Below, piece after piece: positions 44,643 to 56,191 of a stretch of 64,000 nt of DNA. This stretch comes from Fonsecaea monophora (lineage: Eukaryota > Ascomycota > Eurotiomycetes > Chaetothyriales > Herpotrichiellaceae). The notes beneath the pieces were generated by a model that was not told where the DNA came from, did not search any database, and saw only the letters and a program-made list of their open reading frames with translations. Position numbers and translations under genes: made by a program. The stretch's first letter is position 1. Each line of letters begins with the position of its first letter. Where the stretch lies: NCBI RefSeq assembly GCF_001642475.1, contig NW_019173975.1:1-64000 (forward strand), in the 5' to 3' direction.

Positions 44643-45225
44643 TTTTCGCGAAGAATAGAGAGGTGAGGGAGATATGTAAAGTAGCGCGACTTGTGAAGAA
44701 GGTAGTAGAGGAGTCGCAAAGCGGATCTGCGCAAAGTCAATGATCCTACGCGAACCCCCAAAAAAGAATAATTGATCTGTCGCAGCTAGTCTCTGGAAAC
44801 TTGTGCACGGCGGAGAGAGGCGCAAGAACCCTACCGAGAGGAGGAACACACAGAGAGGCAGAACATAAAAGACTTTGCCCTAGTGCTTCTTACCGTTGGA
44901 GAGAGAGAAAGAGAGTCCTGAGTCGGTCATTAATTGAGGATACCAGTCTGCAGTCGCAGGTACATGTGACGGCGAGGGATCTACTTTGCTCGTAGCGAGG
45001 CAAGGTTAGGCTGGGAGGGCCAAAAATATACCCCCACCAATTAGCTAATCACGTGCCTTTAAATACAAGTATATATACTGAACCCCCGCAAAAATGGTCT
45101 TGAAACTGTCCCGAAAATGACCTCACTTTCAGGGTACGCCTTTCCAAAAAATTTATGATGTGAGTTTCTCTCAACCACACCTGTCGGTCACAGAGTTGGC
45201 GCAGCAACGCTGACTTTTCCCTCTA
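44643..45225. other. Intergenic, no protein gene seen
   Basis: About 580 bp with the promoter of the G-patch gene; AT-rich near 45050-45090. No other feature before the tRNA. Confidence 0.45.
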
Positions 45226-45340
45226 TAGCCTGTGACGCAGTGGTTAGCGTGTCGTTCTTATATTGTATGCCCCTGGCGGCATCCGGTATGACTTCTTTCG
45301 AGGAATGCGAAAGTCGCGAGTTCAAGTCTCGCCAGGATCA
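45226..45340 (+). tRNA. tRNA-Ile (anticodon UAU) with a 42-nt intron
   Basis: A cloverleaf can be drawn by eye. The D stem is ACGC/GCGT (45235-45250), the anticodon stem starts at 45252, and the loop CTTATA has anticodon TAT at 45259-45261. The intron follows position 37 (45263-45304). The 3' anticodon strand is 45306-45310, and the T arm is GCGAG-TTCAAGT-CTCGC. An A-box (TGACGCAGTGG) and B-box (GTTCAAGTC) are present, and a T-run TTATTTTTG at 45342-45350 would stop Pol III. The acceptor stem pairs at only five of seven positions (mismatches at 1:72 and 3:70) and there is a T-T mismatch closing the anticodon stem, so a weakened or decayed copy is possible. Confidence 0.7.
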
Positions 45341-45548
45341 ATTATTTTTGCTCCATTGTTCAACCTCATCTTTGTTTTCAAAACATTTCTATTTTTACAG
45401 TGTGCTGAAATCATAATGGCAAAAAAAAATGGATGATGGAGTAAAATCAAGCAAAAATGTATTCGTCTACTTTCAAAAGAGTATATATCTCTATCGTGAT
45501 CTAATATCCTAACCACGTACGACCATGATTCAGTCTTTCCAAGCCCAG

Positions 45549-47316
45549 TCAACCCAAATTCCTTTTGGCCTTCATGCCTTTCCATCTCATAATCCAACAG
45601 CAAATTGGAAACAGGACTGTCCCAATACCAACCCACGCAGCCAAAACACCAAAGTTCAACCCAAGTCGATCGCGGGTGTCGAACAACAGCGTCCGGCTCG
45701 CATATACGACCTGCCTCAAAGGCCATGCATATCCCCATTTGAAGAACCCCGGTGCCAATTCCAATGCGTAAAACCCTGTTGATACGTTGGTGATGACCCA
45801 GAATATCAGCCACAGAGCTGTCCACGGTTGACCAACAACCATCGCAACGCTCTCGCAAGCCAGACCCAAAGCAGACATGCCTAACCAATTCAACATCCAA
45901 TAAACGACGAAAGTGGCGTGGCCAAAATGATTTGCGTTATTCGCCACGTCGGTCTGAAGCCAGTCGCTGTGACCATGTGGCGGCCTCCGTGAAAACGGGA
46001 TTTGAAATGCCAGGCTCACAAGGCTGTAGCAGAACGAGAGGAGGAAGTAGGCTATGATTGTAGAGATGTAGCGCCAGATAATCAAATGAGTGAACTTCAG
46101 CGGTGGATGGGGATTGGAGGGATCCTGCTGAACAAATCTCATGTGCATCGGCACGAAGAAGCCGAAGGAGAAGAAGGCTATGATGATGAGGTAAATGAGG
46201 CCAATGCTGACAGCGGGAATTGCCGTGGGAGGATCTGGATAGAACGTCAGTGATCACGACGGACGAGGATTCCACAAGGCTCTGTACTTACCGAAAGGTC
46301 GCAAGTTGAATATACTGAAGCCAATTCCAGGAGATAAAGCTTGGGGAGCATTGCTGTAGACGCTCTGTGCGAAAGTGTCGTTTGTGAGCACAGACCGTGT
46401 CCACTCGCGACCAAAAGCAAAGCTGATATCCGATGCGAGTCGAACCAGCACGGGGGTAATGTACTGGTTGTAGGATTCGATATCTCTAGCTTGGTTGACC
46501 ACAATCTGTCCTGCACCAAAAGGGTCGTAGGACACGTTTCCACTTTCCACCGCGAGTCGCAAGAGCGCCGTAGCATTGCTGTTAACGATAATCGCTCCCC
46601 AGTATTTCTCTTCATGGACTGCCAAACGGACTGCGACAGGGTCGTGCCTGAATGTGATAGGGTCCAGGAACTCGTAGCCCAGCGGATATCTCTGAGAGGC
46701 ACGCTCGTGGATGATGGCAGCTTGAACAAAACGTCCGACAATCGGCTCGACGGTCTCGTATGGAGGTGAAGTTGCGTCAAAGTCAACCACGGCGATGGTG
46801 GCAGAGCGGAGGTTCTCGCGTACTCTGAACAGGACTCCCCAGTATATGGAAAGGACTCCAAGTACAAAAACGCAAAGTAGGGCGACTGGTTCAAGTCAGC
46901 AAGGGGGACAGGTAAAATTACGCTCTGGAGAGACACCCACGTGTCCATGAATACTTCAGGAACACAGCACTTCGAACCTGAGAAAGAGAAGGATTGAAGA
47001 AGCCGACAGCATCGGGAGCGTGAAGGCTGTACGTCTCCTCTAGATCTTTTGAATTATGGCCATTTTCCTGTTCTTTCTCGGCCAGCGTGCTGCTAGACTG
47101 CTCGGTCCTATCAATGCTCCTGTTGAGACTGGGAAATCTCCGGACGGTGGTGCAATGAAGAGCATAATCTGGACAGAGGCTGTTGTTAGCGTCTGTGGTT
47201 TCGTGGTATGCCTGGTACTGCACAGAGGCATCGTCAATGTCTCCCGAGCTTGACTCTGTGAGTTGCTCTGGCTGTTTCCCCTGACGCCCACCGTCTTGCC
47301 GCATTGCACTCCTCAT
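45549..47316 (-). CDS. SNG1/DUF3533-family multispanning membrane protein
   Basis: 551 aa in three exons: 46941-47316, 46292-46885 and 45549-46234. A disordered N-terminus of about 115 aa is followed by one membrane span (LALLCVFVLGVLSIYWGVLF). A long non-cytosolic domain follows (TIAVVDFDATSPPYETVEP, NATALLRLAVESGN, N-glycosylation sequons), and then a C-terminal group of about five spans. The layout matches yeast SNG1 (nitrosoguanidine resistance) and resembles ABC-2-type/YhgE membrane proteins. It is likely in the plasma membrane and may affect phospholipid asymmetry or drug tolerance. The rightmost 3' end lies about 200 bp from the tRNA. Confidence 0.87.
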
Positions 47317-48133
47317 GGCTTTCTCACTGCAACAAAGGCTTAGAAATCAGGGGTTGAACGGTCGATTTTGTCGGCCACAACGGAGGAATATGCCAGAAAT
47401 ATGAGGAAAGAACCATCTGCGACTATCCATGATGGCCGAATGTCCGCGCTTTCATTGATTCTCCCCAGCCCTGATTCATGTCGAGAAAAGTCCGTAGCCC
47501 GACTTTCTTGGTGTTGTCATGGCTTTCTCTTGCAAAGTTTCACTCCATAAATAGGAAAAGGGTGTGGCTCTCGAGTCCGAGCGTCAATCCATTGTCTTGA
47601 TGCTATGCTAGTTAGAAATTCCCTTGATGCCGCCTCTTGCGTGCTGCTTAGCATGACGATCCATACCTCTCGATGGATCTTAGCACGAAGTATCGATTGT
47701 TGTGTTTTGATAGCCACGAAGATAGCGTAGACGTTGTCTGGAAACTGCGGAGAGAGACCGGACATGCGCATCTGAAACGGCGTGTCGGCATAACAACGTT
47801 TGACGATCGAGTGGGAGCCATACGGATGCTTGGTTTGTCCAGGGACTGTGAAACTCTTTTCTAAGGCCAACGGTTGAAGGAGCCGGAAAGACCTCCATGA
47901 CTACCGGTAGACTCCGCAGCAAGGTTGATACCAAGCAGCCGATCCAAGTTCCAATATAAAGCTTAGCGGGGTTGTAAGCAGTAGTATTGTAGGAGTCGTC
48001 TTCGATCTAGTTCTGGACGGCATTCAAACACGCCGATAAAAGGCAAACAAGCCCCTCAGGCCATCGCACATTTCAAAACAAAGCGTGAGGCGGCATGTGA
48101 TAGCGAGACCCTGATCTTCCCGCTCCGGTTTCC
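47317..48133. other. Intergenic, no gene seen
   Basis: About 820 bp between the SNG1-like start and the NOP14 stop. Short frames on both strands have no family features. Confidence 0.45.
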
Positions 48134-50842
48134 TTAGAATTTCCCCTTTCTCTTCCTCCTCTCCCTCTCATACGCTTTTGCTTCATGGCCCTCCTCTCCC
48201 TGAATCTCTGCTACCAACCTCTTGTACTTCTTTTCATACTCCTCATCTCTCTTCTTCTTCTCCTGTAACTGCTGTCTTGCAATAAAGTTGGCATCCTTCC
48301 GCAATTCTCTCATCGCTCCCTTCCTCTCTTTCTTATGCTCGGCCTTCAACTTGGAGAGCTCGGCTCGTTGGCGGTCTGGATCATAGTGTCGGTCGGGGTT
48401 GTAATTCTCGATGAAGGCAGGTAGGGAGGTTTTAATAGCGAGTGGGCGGTGGTTATGTAAGAGGAGGGGTAGGCGTGATTTGACCGAAGCAGACTGAAGG
48501 GCGAGGAGGGCGGAGAGAGTGTTGTTGTCTAGCGTGAGAGTTTGTGGCGGCAGCATTTTGTGTTGATGAGATAAGTGGGTAAGGGCGTGGACGAAAGGCT
48601 GAACAATTTCAGGGAAGGCGGACTTGTGACTCCAAAGGGAGGCGGCTTGCATTGTCAGACGAATAAAGGCATTCAGCAGAGTGATGCCGTGTGAAGGCCC
48701 ATCTTCCTCACTTCGATTCATGATGCAATCCTTGAACGAGAGCTTCTCTGAAACAGTTGCTGATGTCGATCTTACGCGCAGTGGTGTTGTAGGCAGCCTA
48801 ATAGGAACGTGCAACGGAACACCGTCTTGGTCGTGGTCTCGTAGCGGCGTTGGTGAAAGAGTGGCCAGAGCATTGGTAACATAAGTGACCACTTCGGGAA
48901 CATATCGTTTTGCAAGCTGCTGGTATCGAAGGGCAAGTGAACAGCAGTAAGCCCCAACGCTGAGGTCCCGGAGAGATTGTATCGAGCTCTGCCCGAGGTA
49001 CCGACCAATGGTGAGAGTGGCGGGTGTAACTACTGAGTGAAAATGATCGGAGGTTGGAAATATAGTCGAGACACCTGTGAGAATGACAAGATCCCCAGCA
49101 GACAGCTGGAGCGGTCGTTCATCATTGATCTCTTGGAGATGTCTGCGGAAGGCGGCGGCCACAGCTTCCGATGACGACTTCGCCATCGAGTGTAAGTGTC
49201 GAAGGAGGCTCTCAAGAACAGAAAAAGGAACATCAGGTTCTGTGTCCGCAAGAAACGCAACATGCTGGGTCAGCACACCAGCGAACGTGTCGAGTTTTTC
49301 TTGATTGCCTTCAGCGAGACCTTTGTGGTAGAGGGCGCGTATTCTTTGCACGATCGTGGGCAAGTCGGCGACTTTAGAGTCCTTGACCACTTCCAAGAAT
49401 GCTTCGTGCGACTGAGGACACGGAAAGGTGTAGGCCAGATTGGTGCTGGTTGAGGCTTTGGCCGTCGTTTTTGGCGTGCTCTGGGCTTCCTGCGGTAAGA
49501 CCAGCCCGTTGATGAAATCATCATCACCATCATCCTCAACGTCGCTTTCGGGCTCGGATTCCTCAGAACCTTGTTCGCTTGCCATGTCAGGCTCCGAGTC
49601 TGAAGCAATTAGGTCGTCATCAAGCAGGAATTCGTCCTCGTCTTCAACATCCAGTTCCTTCCGAGGGACAGCGTCGAAATCAGGGGCAGACAGACCGAAT
49701 GCTTCGGCGTCGTCGACTTCATCATCTTCATCTGGCCCTGGCTCCTCTTCCTCCTCGTCTTCTGAGCTTTCTGCCTCGCCCTTCATTCTGCGAATTCTCT
49801 TGCGCTCGAGCTCTTCAAGTCGAGCGGCCTCCTCGGCAGCTCTCTCTTCGTCGGTTTTGGTTCGTACACTCGGTTTGGAGCGTGCTTCCAGCTTCAATTG
49901 TCGAAGATTGGACTCGTACTCCTTTTCTGCCTCTTCCCTGCTCTTCCCTGCAAGCATTGCAGCGCGAGAGGGATCCATGTGCGGCTCTGAGTTAGAGACC
50001 GGTGGTGGTAGATTTTCCTTTTCTGGCGCCTTCTGCCCTCGAAGCGCCTCGTAGAACTCAGCCATGCCTTTGTCCAGCTCCATTCGAAGGTCATCGTCGT
50101 CTGCCTTTGCAGCTTGCCGCTCGGCCTTGTACATTTTGGATTTTGCGATAATCTCTTTCATCACCTCATTCTTCGTCTTCTTTCTCTGGGGTAGATCTTG
50201 ATCGTCCTCCTCGTCGGAATCGACGTCTTCGTTTTCGGCTAGTCGCAGCTTCTTCCGAGGCCGGTCGTCCTGGTCAAAATCTCTGTCTGGGTTATCCAAG
50301 CCTTCCACCTCGTCTTCATCAAAGTCATCTCCGGCATTACCCTCAAAGTCGAGCAATCTTCCACCATGCGTGAGCGTCATCTCCTCCTCGCTGTCATCCT
50401 CAAGGTTGAACATGGAAGTCTTCTTCATCTTGCGCTCATTCTGACGGGCGAACCGCTCGGCCGCTCGTTCCTCTGGCGTCATCGTGGGGTCATTCTCTCC
50501 GAACCGACGGTCGAGCAGCCCGCCCACCTTATTGCGGCTTTGCATCTCTTTCAGTAACGTCTCTCGCCGGCGCTCTTCGCCCAAGCCACGAGTGACACCT
50601 GGCCGACCAACTGTGGGTTTGGTATTCTTGCCATTGACAAATTCATACTTGGCCTTTCGAGCAGGCGCTTTGACCTCGAAGGGGTTGAATCGTTCGCGAA
50701 TGCCCTCGAGTGCGGCATTGCGCTGCGCCCGCTTCTGCGCATCTTTGGAGGTCAGCTTTCGCTGTTTCTTGGATTTCTGGGGCCCCAGGACGCCGCTCTC
50801 ATGCAGCGACGCCTTGAGCTGCTTGAGCTGCGACGGCGGCAT
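48134..50842 (-). CDS. NOP14: Nucleolar complex protein 14 (NOP14)
   Basis: 902 aa, intronless. The start MPPSQLKQLKASL at 50842 is preferred to an in-frame 50926, since family members begin this way. N-terminal NOP14 signatures are NPFEVKAPARKAKYEFVNGK and RPGVTRGLGEERRRETLL, then DRRFGENDPTMTPEERAAER. Long acidic runs lie in the middle and a conserved helical C-terminal half ends in a basic tail (RQQLQEKKKRDEEYEKKYKR, then RERRKRKGKF). NOP14 is part of the SSU processome and needed for 18S rRNA maturation and 40S assembly. Confidence 0.96.
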   Translation of the reverse strand: MPPSQLKQLKASLHESGVLGPQKSKKQRKLTSKDAQKRAQRNAALEGIRERFNPFEVKAPARKAKYEFVNGKNTKPTVGRPGVTRGLGEERRRETLLKEMQSRNKVGGLLDRRFGENDPTMTPEERAAERFARQNERKMKKTSMFNLEDDSEEEMTLTHGGRLLDFEGNAGDDFDEDEVEGLDNPDRDFDQDDRPRKKLRLAENEDVDSDEEDDQDLPQRKKTKNEVMKEIIAKSKMYKAERQAAKADDDDLRMELDKGMAEFYEALRGQKAPEKENLPPPVSNSEPHMDPSRAAMLAGKSREEAEKEYESNLRQLKLEARSKPSVRTKTDEERAAEEAARLEELERKRIRRMKGEAESSEDEEEEEPGPDEDDEVDDAEAFGLSAPDFDAVPRKELDVEDEDEFLLDDDLIASDSEPDMASEQGSEESEPESDVEDDGDDDFINGLVLPQEAQSTPKTTAKASTSTNLAYTFPCPQSHEAFLEVVKDSKVADLPTIVQRIRALYHKGLAEGNQEKLDTFAGVLTQHVAFLADTEPDVPFSVLESLLRHLHSMAKSSSEAVAAAFRRHLQEINDERPLQLSAGDLVILTGVSTIFPTSDHFHSVVTPATLTIGRYLGQSSIQSLRDLSVGAYCCSLALRYQQLAKRYVPEVVTYVTNALATLSPTPLRDHDQDGVPLHVPIRLPTTPLRVRSTSATVSEKLSFKDCIMNRSEEDGPSHGITLLNAFIRLTMQAASLWSHKSAFPEIVQPFVHALTHLSHQHKMLPPQTLTLDNNTLSALLALQSASVKSRLPLLLHNHRPLAIKTSLPAFIENYNPDRHYDPDRQRAELSKLKAEHKKERKGAMRELRKDANFIARQQLQEKKKRDEEYEKKYKRLVAEIQGEEGHEAKAYERERRKRKGKF

Positions 50843-51218
50843 TTTCGACTTTGTCGGGAGAAATTGCCGCACTGCGGTGCTGGAGATCATCAAGTCACCG
50901 CAGTCAAAAAAGTTTCGACATTTCAATCACGGGGAAAGTGTGCCGAGAGACAAGGCTGAACCTTCCGTTTTCGGGCATTTCTCCCTCTTCGCTTGTACAT
51001 GTGGAAGGTGAATTGTGCCCGAGATCATACATTTTGTCTGTGTTGCCTCTATCATCGACTATGTGATTGATGGCTAGTCCCATGCGTAAGCCTTGGATTT
51101 TACTTTCTTTCTTTCACCAATGCTTTACTCATGAACAGCTTGTCCGGATCCTTTGCACAGAGCCTACTCACGACTCAGTGAATATGCTATTATGGTAATC
51201 GCCGCGTCCGTGCTCTAA
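50843..51218. other. Intergenic, no gene seen
   Basis: About 375 bp with the NOP14 promoter. Nothing else is seen. Confidence 0.45.
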
Positions 51219-52121
51219 CTATTTCGTCTTCTCTGCTCTCGAACCACGATAGGAGTTCTCGACGATGTCCAATCCCGTCATCTTCTTGAGCGTTGAGTCG
51301 AGCATCCCCACCGGCAGGAAGGACGACAGCCACATTTGGAATGCATTTCCTCCCCGCCATACATGCACAGGAGGACTTTTCTTGGACAAATCTTGAACGA
51401 CTTTCGCGGCCCACTCATCCGCTGGCATTTGAGGAACGTCGATGTCTGACCGCATGAATTTCTCGATCTTTTCTCTCCCAGGCAGATAGAGCGAGTCCTC
51501 GGGGAGTCTCAAAATTCCTTCTGCAGAGTCCCCTGACGACGAGGCATTGGCGAAAAAGTTCGACTTCACCATGCCGGTCTTGAGATCGACGACTTTGATG
51601 TTGAAGGGTTGCAGCTCCTGTCGGAGCACACCAGAAAAGGATGCAAGGGCTGCCTTGGTGCCGCTGTAAGGCCCTTGAAGAGGTACGGGCATGACACTTG
51701 CACATGAAGTGTTGTTCACCAGCAGGGCGCCGTCCCTGGCATTCCGTAGTAGAGGGAAGAACAGTTGCGTAACACGGACAACAGATATAGTATTCAATTC
51801 GAACAGCTGCGAGAGTGCAGGTATCGAGGCGTCCATTAGCGGTGTGCTATAGCCTTGTCCCGCATTATTGACTAGTACGTCGAGGGAGTTGTCCGTCATT
51901 TTGGAAGTGGCCTGGACTGCTGCTTTGATCGAATCCTCTGAAAGCACATCAAGCTGTAGTGTGTCAATGCCCATGGCCTCAAGAGAGGCCATTTTGGCAG
52001 TGTTTCTGGCCGTCGCGATGACACGATCGCCATTTTTGTGGAAGGCAACAGCAAGGGCAGCTCCAAGGCCACCATCAGAACAGCCTGTGATGAGAACATT
52101 ACGAGGCATCCTTGACACCAT
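51219..52121 (-). CDS. Short-chain dehydrogenase, AYR1-like (1-acyl-DHAP reductase)
   Basis: 300 aa, intronless, start MVSRMPRNVLITG at 52121 (an internal Met four residues on is possible). The cofactor motif TGCSDGGLG is at 12-20, and the arginine-containing TARN after the second strand favours NADP(H). The NNAG motif (LVNNAGQGYSTPL) and catalytic YSGTKAAL are intact. A hydrophobic segment near the C-terminus (AFQMWLSSFLPVGMLD) may associate with membranes. The pattern resembles yeast AYR1, which reduces 1-acyl-dihydroxyacetone phosphate at the ER or lipid droplets. Other lipid or retinol-like substrates are possible. Confidence 0.87.
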   Translation of the reverse strand: MVSRMPRNVLITGCSDGGLGAALAVAFHKNGDRVIATARNTAKMASLEAMGIDTLQLDVLSEDSIKAAVQATSKMTDNSLDVLVNNAGQGYSTPLMDASIPALSQLFELNTISVVRVTQLFFPLLRNARDGALLVNNTSCASVMPVPLQGPYSGTKAALASFSGVLRQELQPFNIKVVDLKTGMVKSNFFANASSSGDSAEGILRLPEDSLYLPGREKIEKFMRSDIDVPQMPADEWAAKVVQDLSKKSPPVHVWRGGNAFQMWLSSFLPVGMLDSTLKKMTGLDIVENSYRGSRAEKTK

Positions 52122-53200
52122 TTTAGTCGGTACTTTGTAAATGTCCAGAAGTTGACTGAATCATTTAGGAGAGGAGTTTGTATACACATCTACGCAGGCT
52201 GCAGGGAAATTTCCCGCCGAACTTGGCGGTTAGTGCCGCCGCTTTCGAAGGGCTCCTTGCAGTAACTGTCGCTTCTCTATGATCATCTAGTTGATAAAGG
52301 AGATGCATGCACTCAGGTAATAGGCAATGGACAATAATCAATAATCATGATTTATCTCCCCAATACTCGCGAGTACGAGGAATGCCTCATGCTCGCCCTG
52401 CGCCTTTGGTATGCCCCCACTTTTTACTAGAACTCAATTTGTCCATTTGTACTCGGTATAGAGTTGCACAAACTCTCTCAGTTGCATCTTTTGACAACGC
52501 GTCCACCCCTCCTCAGTACTGGACCACACAAGGCCATCAACATTACCCTGCGAAGGAGAGCCACCTTCACGTGGTGCAGGGTGTCAGTACTCCTGAGAAA
52601 CGGTCTTCGAGGTCCCGTATTTCCCAAGGACCAGATGTGACTCAGGAGGAAGCGAAGAGCTCTCCCCCTCTACGACGCCGCGCCCAGCCGTGGCCGTTGT
52701 CCAGCCTGATGACGTGGCACGTTCACGATTGGCAGTGCATTGGCCAGTCGGTTGAACAGGAATCGTCTCAGTTGATGCCCGAAGACACGTACTTGATATT
52801 CAGGCCTGAATATATCAAACGTCTGCCTCATCACGGACAATATCAACTTCATTATCGCAACCATATCACACATACTTTCGGATATCCGACTGCTGTCACT
52901 CTCCGTTGTGGGACCAGGATCTATTCGCTTCATAGAGCTTTGAAGGTCTACCGCTCACTAAGGTGATCACCACGAAAATCTACTTCTCATCCTTACCTGG
53001 CCGAGTTGCTATCCCGAAGCTCCAACCATTTCAACCACGGCACCGCTCTATACATGCATCTATAAACAACAGAGACACCTACCCATGGGTAAAGGACTGT
53101 CATGGGCCAGGGTACATGACACTGTTACCCTCTCGCTGCAGGACTGCCATCGACTATCGACCGTCAGCTCAGCGGTTCCATATACGAAGCTTCACTAGAA
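52122..53200. other. Intergenic; open frame of unclear status
   Basis: A 219-codon plus-strand frame at 52307-52966 has no recognised domain and an unstructured composition, so it is not called a gene. It leads directly into the broken coding-like stretch that follows, and may be part of it. Confidence 0.35.
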
Positions 53201-55650
53201 CATGGGGCACTCCGCTCTCTCGCAAGTCGGGTATATCGACTTTTCTAAAGAAACAAATATGGAAAACCTATCAAACTACGATAAAATTACCTTACAAACG
53301 ACGCCACGTTATGCCGTGGCCCACCATACCAAACACCATATAAAAATATCAGCAACAACACTAGCGACAGACATTAAGTATCGAACACTCACCGCGGACT
53401 GCTAGTCGGAGTGCTTCAGACAGATATCTACAAACATACATTCGGTCAGAAGCATCAATACCGAGTCCCTAATACTATTACTTACAGTACTCCCGCTTCC
53501 ATTATTGGGGCAAAAATACCCTCGAGAAATACACCCGATCTCTTCTCCGAGCGAGAACCAGGTCGAAAGAATGATCCAGTTCGACGATTGAAAGGCCGGA
53601 CTTTTATAACACAGAAAGAAAGACCTTATCTCAACCTCACAATATTCGCCGCTGGGGATGACGAAAGAGAACTCTCTCCATACTACCGTCAACATACGAT
53701 AGAAAGCCTACAACACCGACAGCGACGGAAATCCCGTCAGAGCCGAATTTCTAGGACAATTCGGGGCAGAACCCGTTCGTCTTATGTTCTGTAAAGACGA
53801 ACCTTCAGCTGACGACATTGACCTCTCCCCGGACGGGGTGACCTCGATATTTTTCACGTTGCCCGAGTAGGCTACAAGAAGACAAAAGAGCAGAGCGTGC
53901 ACCTGCGTGAGGGTCGATTTACTTTAGGTAGGGTTTGCTTCAGACTGAGCTGCGTGGTGCTGACAGAGAAAGGGACCTCAACAACCTTCGCAATATCATT
54001 GCCACTCGAGTCGATTCCCCTCTACCCGAACCGATCCTACCCGAGTCAGATCATCTTGACTCCACGGCCAAAATGGCGGATCATTCCGGACAGCAGGTGG
54101 CCGAGCGCTACATGAGTCGACGCAATAGACCAAGGGACCTAAGCCACGATAGACGAAACGCGTTGATCAAGCCCATCTCCCTCCACTCCCGCTTCGTCCA
54201 ACCCCATAATATATCCGTCCCCTGTCATCGAGGTGATCTATGGTCGCTGCTCGAATTTTTTTATTTTTATTTTAGAGGTCCAGAATTTTTGAACCAGATG
54301 AAACCTGATGCGGAACCAGAGGCGCAGCTTATTCGCCAGCTGGAGTAACAAACTGACAGACTTAGGACCAAGAAATGGTTACACTATTCTCGGTGCATTT
54401 AGGAAGAAGATAGTGTCCGGTGTTGACGAGAGATGATCCGTTCGAGGCCATGCAGTTCGAGAGGAACAAGTTGGAGTGCTAGCAACGCCATTACGAGATC
54501 CAGATCCGCTTCTGGAACTCCCTGGAGAGCTGTTGGAGCGCTATTCCAATGACAGGAGCAGAGAGAGATTCCCACTGCAAGAGCTAGGGCTGACGACAGT
54601 CCTGGCGCAGTTTTTTGGAGGACCCGAGGCAGATGAGGTTGACATTGACGAGAACAGACCCGGCCGTTGGCTAGAGGAGGTCCTTAGTGACGAGGAGGAT
54701 GGTGATGGAGGGAAAGAAACTTGGTCCAGGCAGGGCGCCGATGTCGAAAACACACGTTTTGCTTGACGTGATCGATACAAGAAGTTCAGCCTGAGTCTAT
54801 CGACGAACTCGAAACGCTCTGCGACTGCGTGCTTTGCGGCACCGACCAAGGGAATTATATACTGCTCTCGTGGGCCGCCTTCGAATATCGATCCACGGTG
54901 CCGTGGGTTGTCGGCTGTAACATCGCTGTCCCAGGAAGCGCGACGGCGGGAGAGGTACAAAATGTAGAGAAAAGAAAGAAAAGAAAGAGGTAAAGGGAAA
55001 AGGAAGACGACGGTGGAGATGTCGCCGCCCAAGGACCCAATACCACTTTTTCTGGCTTGAGAAACCCCGGATCCAACTACATGAGGAGCTTCTACGGACT
55101 CACTACGAACCAGTCCGTGCAGCCGGAAAATCTCCAGAGTCAGGCTAGGCCAGTGGACACTCCCCAGTTCGCGGTAGGTAGGATCTTACTTTAGATAGAC
55201 CTACGGAATACTAACATATAAGAAGATAGATGGGAAGAGGAATAAGATGGACCCAAGACGAAGAAGACGACCTTGAGTCAGGCGGAGAGAAACAGGAAGA
55301 TGGTTCAGGGCTCGGGACAACATGGTCGAGAAGAAATGAACTAGACGAAGACCAGCTTGAGTTGGCGGACCAGCAAGGGGATCAAAAAAAAAAAAGACAA
55401 GAGCGGCAACGGGGGGCCCGGACCTGCCCTCGCCGTCCGTCAAAACTGGTCCCTCTGCTCAACCTGGTCTCTCTACTCTGTCCCACTCAAGCTGGACGCG
55501 ACCTCCGAACAAGAAGCCGAACGCGACAAGGACATGACGACGAACTGGAATATAAACAAGACGAACCAGACTATGAAGCATTGAAGAGAAGAAAAGGTAT
55601 AAGTTTTCCAGTATACCTACCTCGCTGGGCGCCTCGTACTAGTACTAGCA
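53200..55650 (+). pseudogene. Broken plus-strand coding-like region of unknown origin
   Basis: Several protein-like blocks lie in the same orientation but in shifting frames: 53202-53405, 53411-53700, 53703-53870, 53935-54348, 54476-54766, and 54772-55195 (this last interrupted once by TAA at 54991-54993). A further frame covers 55230-55874. Examples of the protein-like content are GNYILLSWAAFEYRSTVPWV and KERPYLNLTIFAAGDDEREL. The blocks are separated by stops and frameshifts rather than clear GT-AG introns. No reverse transcriptase, transposase, helicase or polymerase motif was recognised, and no terminal repeats were found. It could be a decayed mobile element, an endogenised mycovirus-like sequence or a dead host gene. 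I do not recognise it. Confidence 0.35.
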
Positions 55651-56191
55651 GCCCAACATCAGACTACACAAGTACACATCTGCTGTGTGTAATAACAATA
55701 AAACAAATAACATTTTATAAGAACAGGATTAGCTGCACGCGGGACTACCAGCACCTTATACCTCGTAATACTCTGTATCTACTCCGCGGTTGTCCGCCCG
55801 ATCCACCACGATTGATACTCCTTTTTTGCCAAGACTTCCGCCCCTTTATCGATAAGGGACCCTCACTCGACTAGTTTTCCAAAAGTTGCACGAGTGTCCT
55901 CTTTGCAGATGACTTTGGTATATCGCCATAATTCAGCACCCCCCCGAACTCAACCAACAACCCCCTTCCTCGCACTTGTTGAGGTTCCTCTCACGACTAC
56001 ATCCCGCTTCGACGTCCCCTTGGTCCCCATATTTTTCAAAGGCGTGTCTGGCACCAAAAGGCAGCACAAACCAACTCGCCAATTCATGAGCGCAATCTCA
56101 AGGGGGAAAACCACCAGCCGGCCCTCACCCACACACACATAGCACAACAACACACCACCCACCGCGGCCCACCGCACGACATTGATCCAAG
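55651..56191. other. Intergenic, SEC66 upstream region
   Basis: About 540 bp. An AT-rich patch with AATAAAA lies at 55695-55725 and a CA-rich leader at 56105-56165 just before SEC66. No gene. Confidence 0.45.

Noticed and set aside
49440..50054. Serine-rich 204-codon plus-strand frame
   Set aside because: Reverse complement of the acidic Asp/Glu runs of NOP14.
52950..55870. LTR retrotransposon or TIR transposon as explanation of the broken region
   Set aside because: No long terminal direct or inverted repeats and no RT, integrase or transposase motifs could be found by eye; origin left open.
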